Shown here: positions 5,275 through 5,408 of the stretch, one piece after another
Layout: every line of letters begins with the position of its first letter
Numbering within the stretch: the first letter of the stretch is position 1
The notes under the pieces: model-generated
The model's database searches: none
What the model was told of the DNA's origin: nothing
Seen by the model: only the letters and a program-made list of their open reading frames with translations
Made by a program: the position numbers and the translations under genes
Source: Spirochaetes bacterium GWF1_49_6
GTDB taxonomy: Bacteria; Spirochaetota; Brevinematia; Brevinematales; GWF1-51-8
DNA: 5,408 nucleotides
Direction of reading: 5' to 3'
NCBI GenBank assembly: GCA_001829395.1
Contig: MIBD01000022.1
Location: 5,329 to 10,736 of the forward strand

Positions 5275-5408
5275 TTAACCGATCAGCACTTTCTCTTCCG
5301 GGAAGCCCAAACGCGTCGTCTTGCCGATCAGCCCCAGTGCGAATACGAGCGATAACGGCCCGACCCGTCCGAGGAACATGGTCAGCACGATCATGATCTT
5401 GCTCGCGT
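5275..5408 (-). CDS. TrkH/KtrB-family potassium uptake subunit, C-terminal end only
   Basis: The 44 visible residues before the TAA (5275-5277) are the end of a pore-forming subunit of the TrkH/KtrB/HKT potassium (or sodium-coupled potassium) uptake family. The diagnostic segment is a last membrane helix containing MFLGRVGPLSLVFALG, followed by a short cytoplasmic tail ending FPEEKVLIG, which in my knowledge of the family resembles KtrB more than TrkH proper. Such proteins work in the inner membrane with a nucleotide-binding partner, KtrA or TrkA; that gene would be outside the window. The start lies off the right edge. Composition is GC-rich like cheB, so this is probably a core gene marking the far border of the accessory stretch. 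Confidence 0.88.
   Translation of the reverse strand, partial: ASKIMIVLTMFLGRVGPLSLVFALGLIGKTTRLGFPEEKVLIG

Overview
The window is a stretch of bacterial chromosome in which two conserved, GC-rich genes at the edges enclose two AT-richer accessory genes set among short intergenic repeats. The chemotaxis gene cheB points to a motile bacterium with a methylation-type chemosensory pathway. The host lineage cannot be fixed from this window. The style of the intergenic repeats, which give meaningless ORFs, recalls environmental genomes of groups such as Spirochaetota, but this is only an impression.

Layout: (1) bases 2-601 (+) are the C-terminal part of a coiled-coil protein of unknown function whose beginning lies off the left edge. 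(2) 608-1678 (+) is a complete cheB, six bases downstream and almost certainly co-transcribed. (3) 1679-1870 holds GC-rich degenerate repeats. (4) 1902-2927 (-) is a very AT-rich gene for a TIR-domain protein with an unrecognised C-terminal domain, with its own candidate promoter; it is a plausible anti-phage defence effector acquired by transfer. (5) 3009-3455 carries no credible gene. It holds a nested inverted-repeat element (3060-3208), a 14-bp perfect hairpin (3222-3253) and a composite repeat (3281-3455). (6) 3468-4571 (-) is a complete FMN-dependent nitronate monooxygenase-like (NPD family) gene with a C-terminal four-cysteine cluster. (7) 4572-4942 shows no recognisable feature. (8) 4943-5258 is a second cluster of the same repeats. 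(9) 5275-5408 (-) is the last 44 codons of a TrkH/KtrB-type potassium transporter subunit.

The coiled-coil gene and cheB probably form one transcription unit. The TIR, NPD-family and transporter genes lie on the opposite strand, separated by long repeat-filled gaps, so I infer separate transcription. No functional link between the TIR protein and the NPD-family enzyme is visible. The most unusual content is the non-coding architecture: copies of a modular repeat bracket each accessory gene, and the repeats contain short stem-loops whose arms vary in a compensatory way while a TGACGG flank stays fixed.
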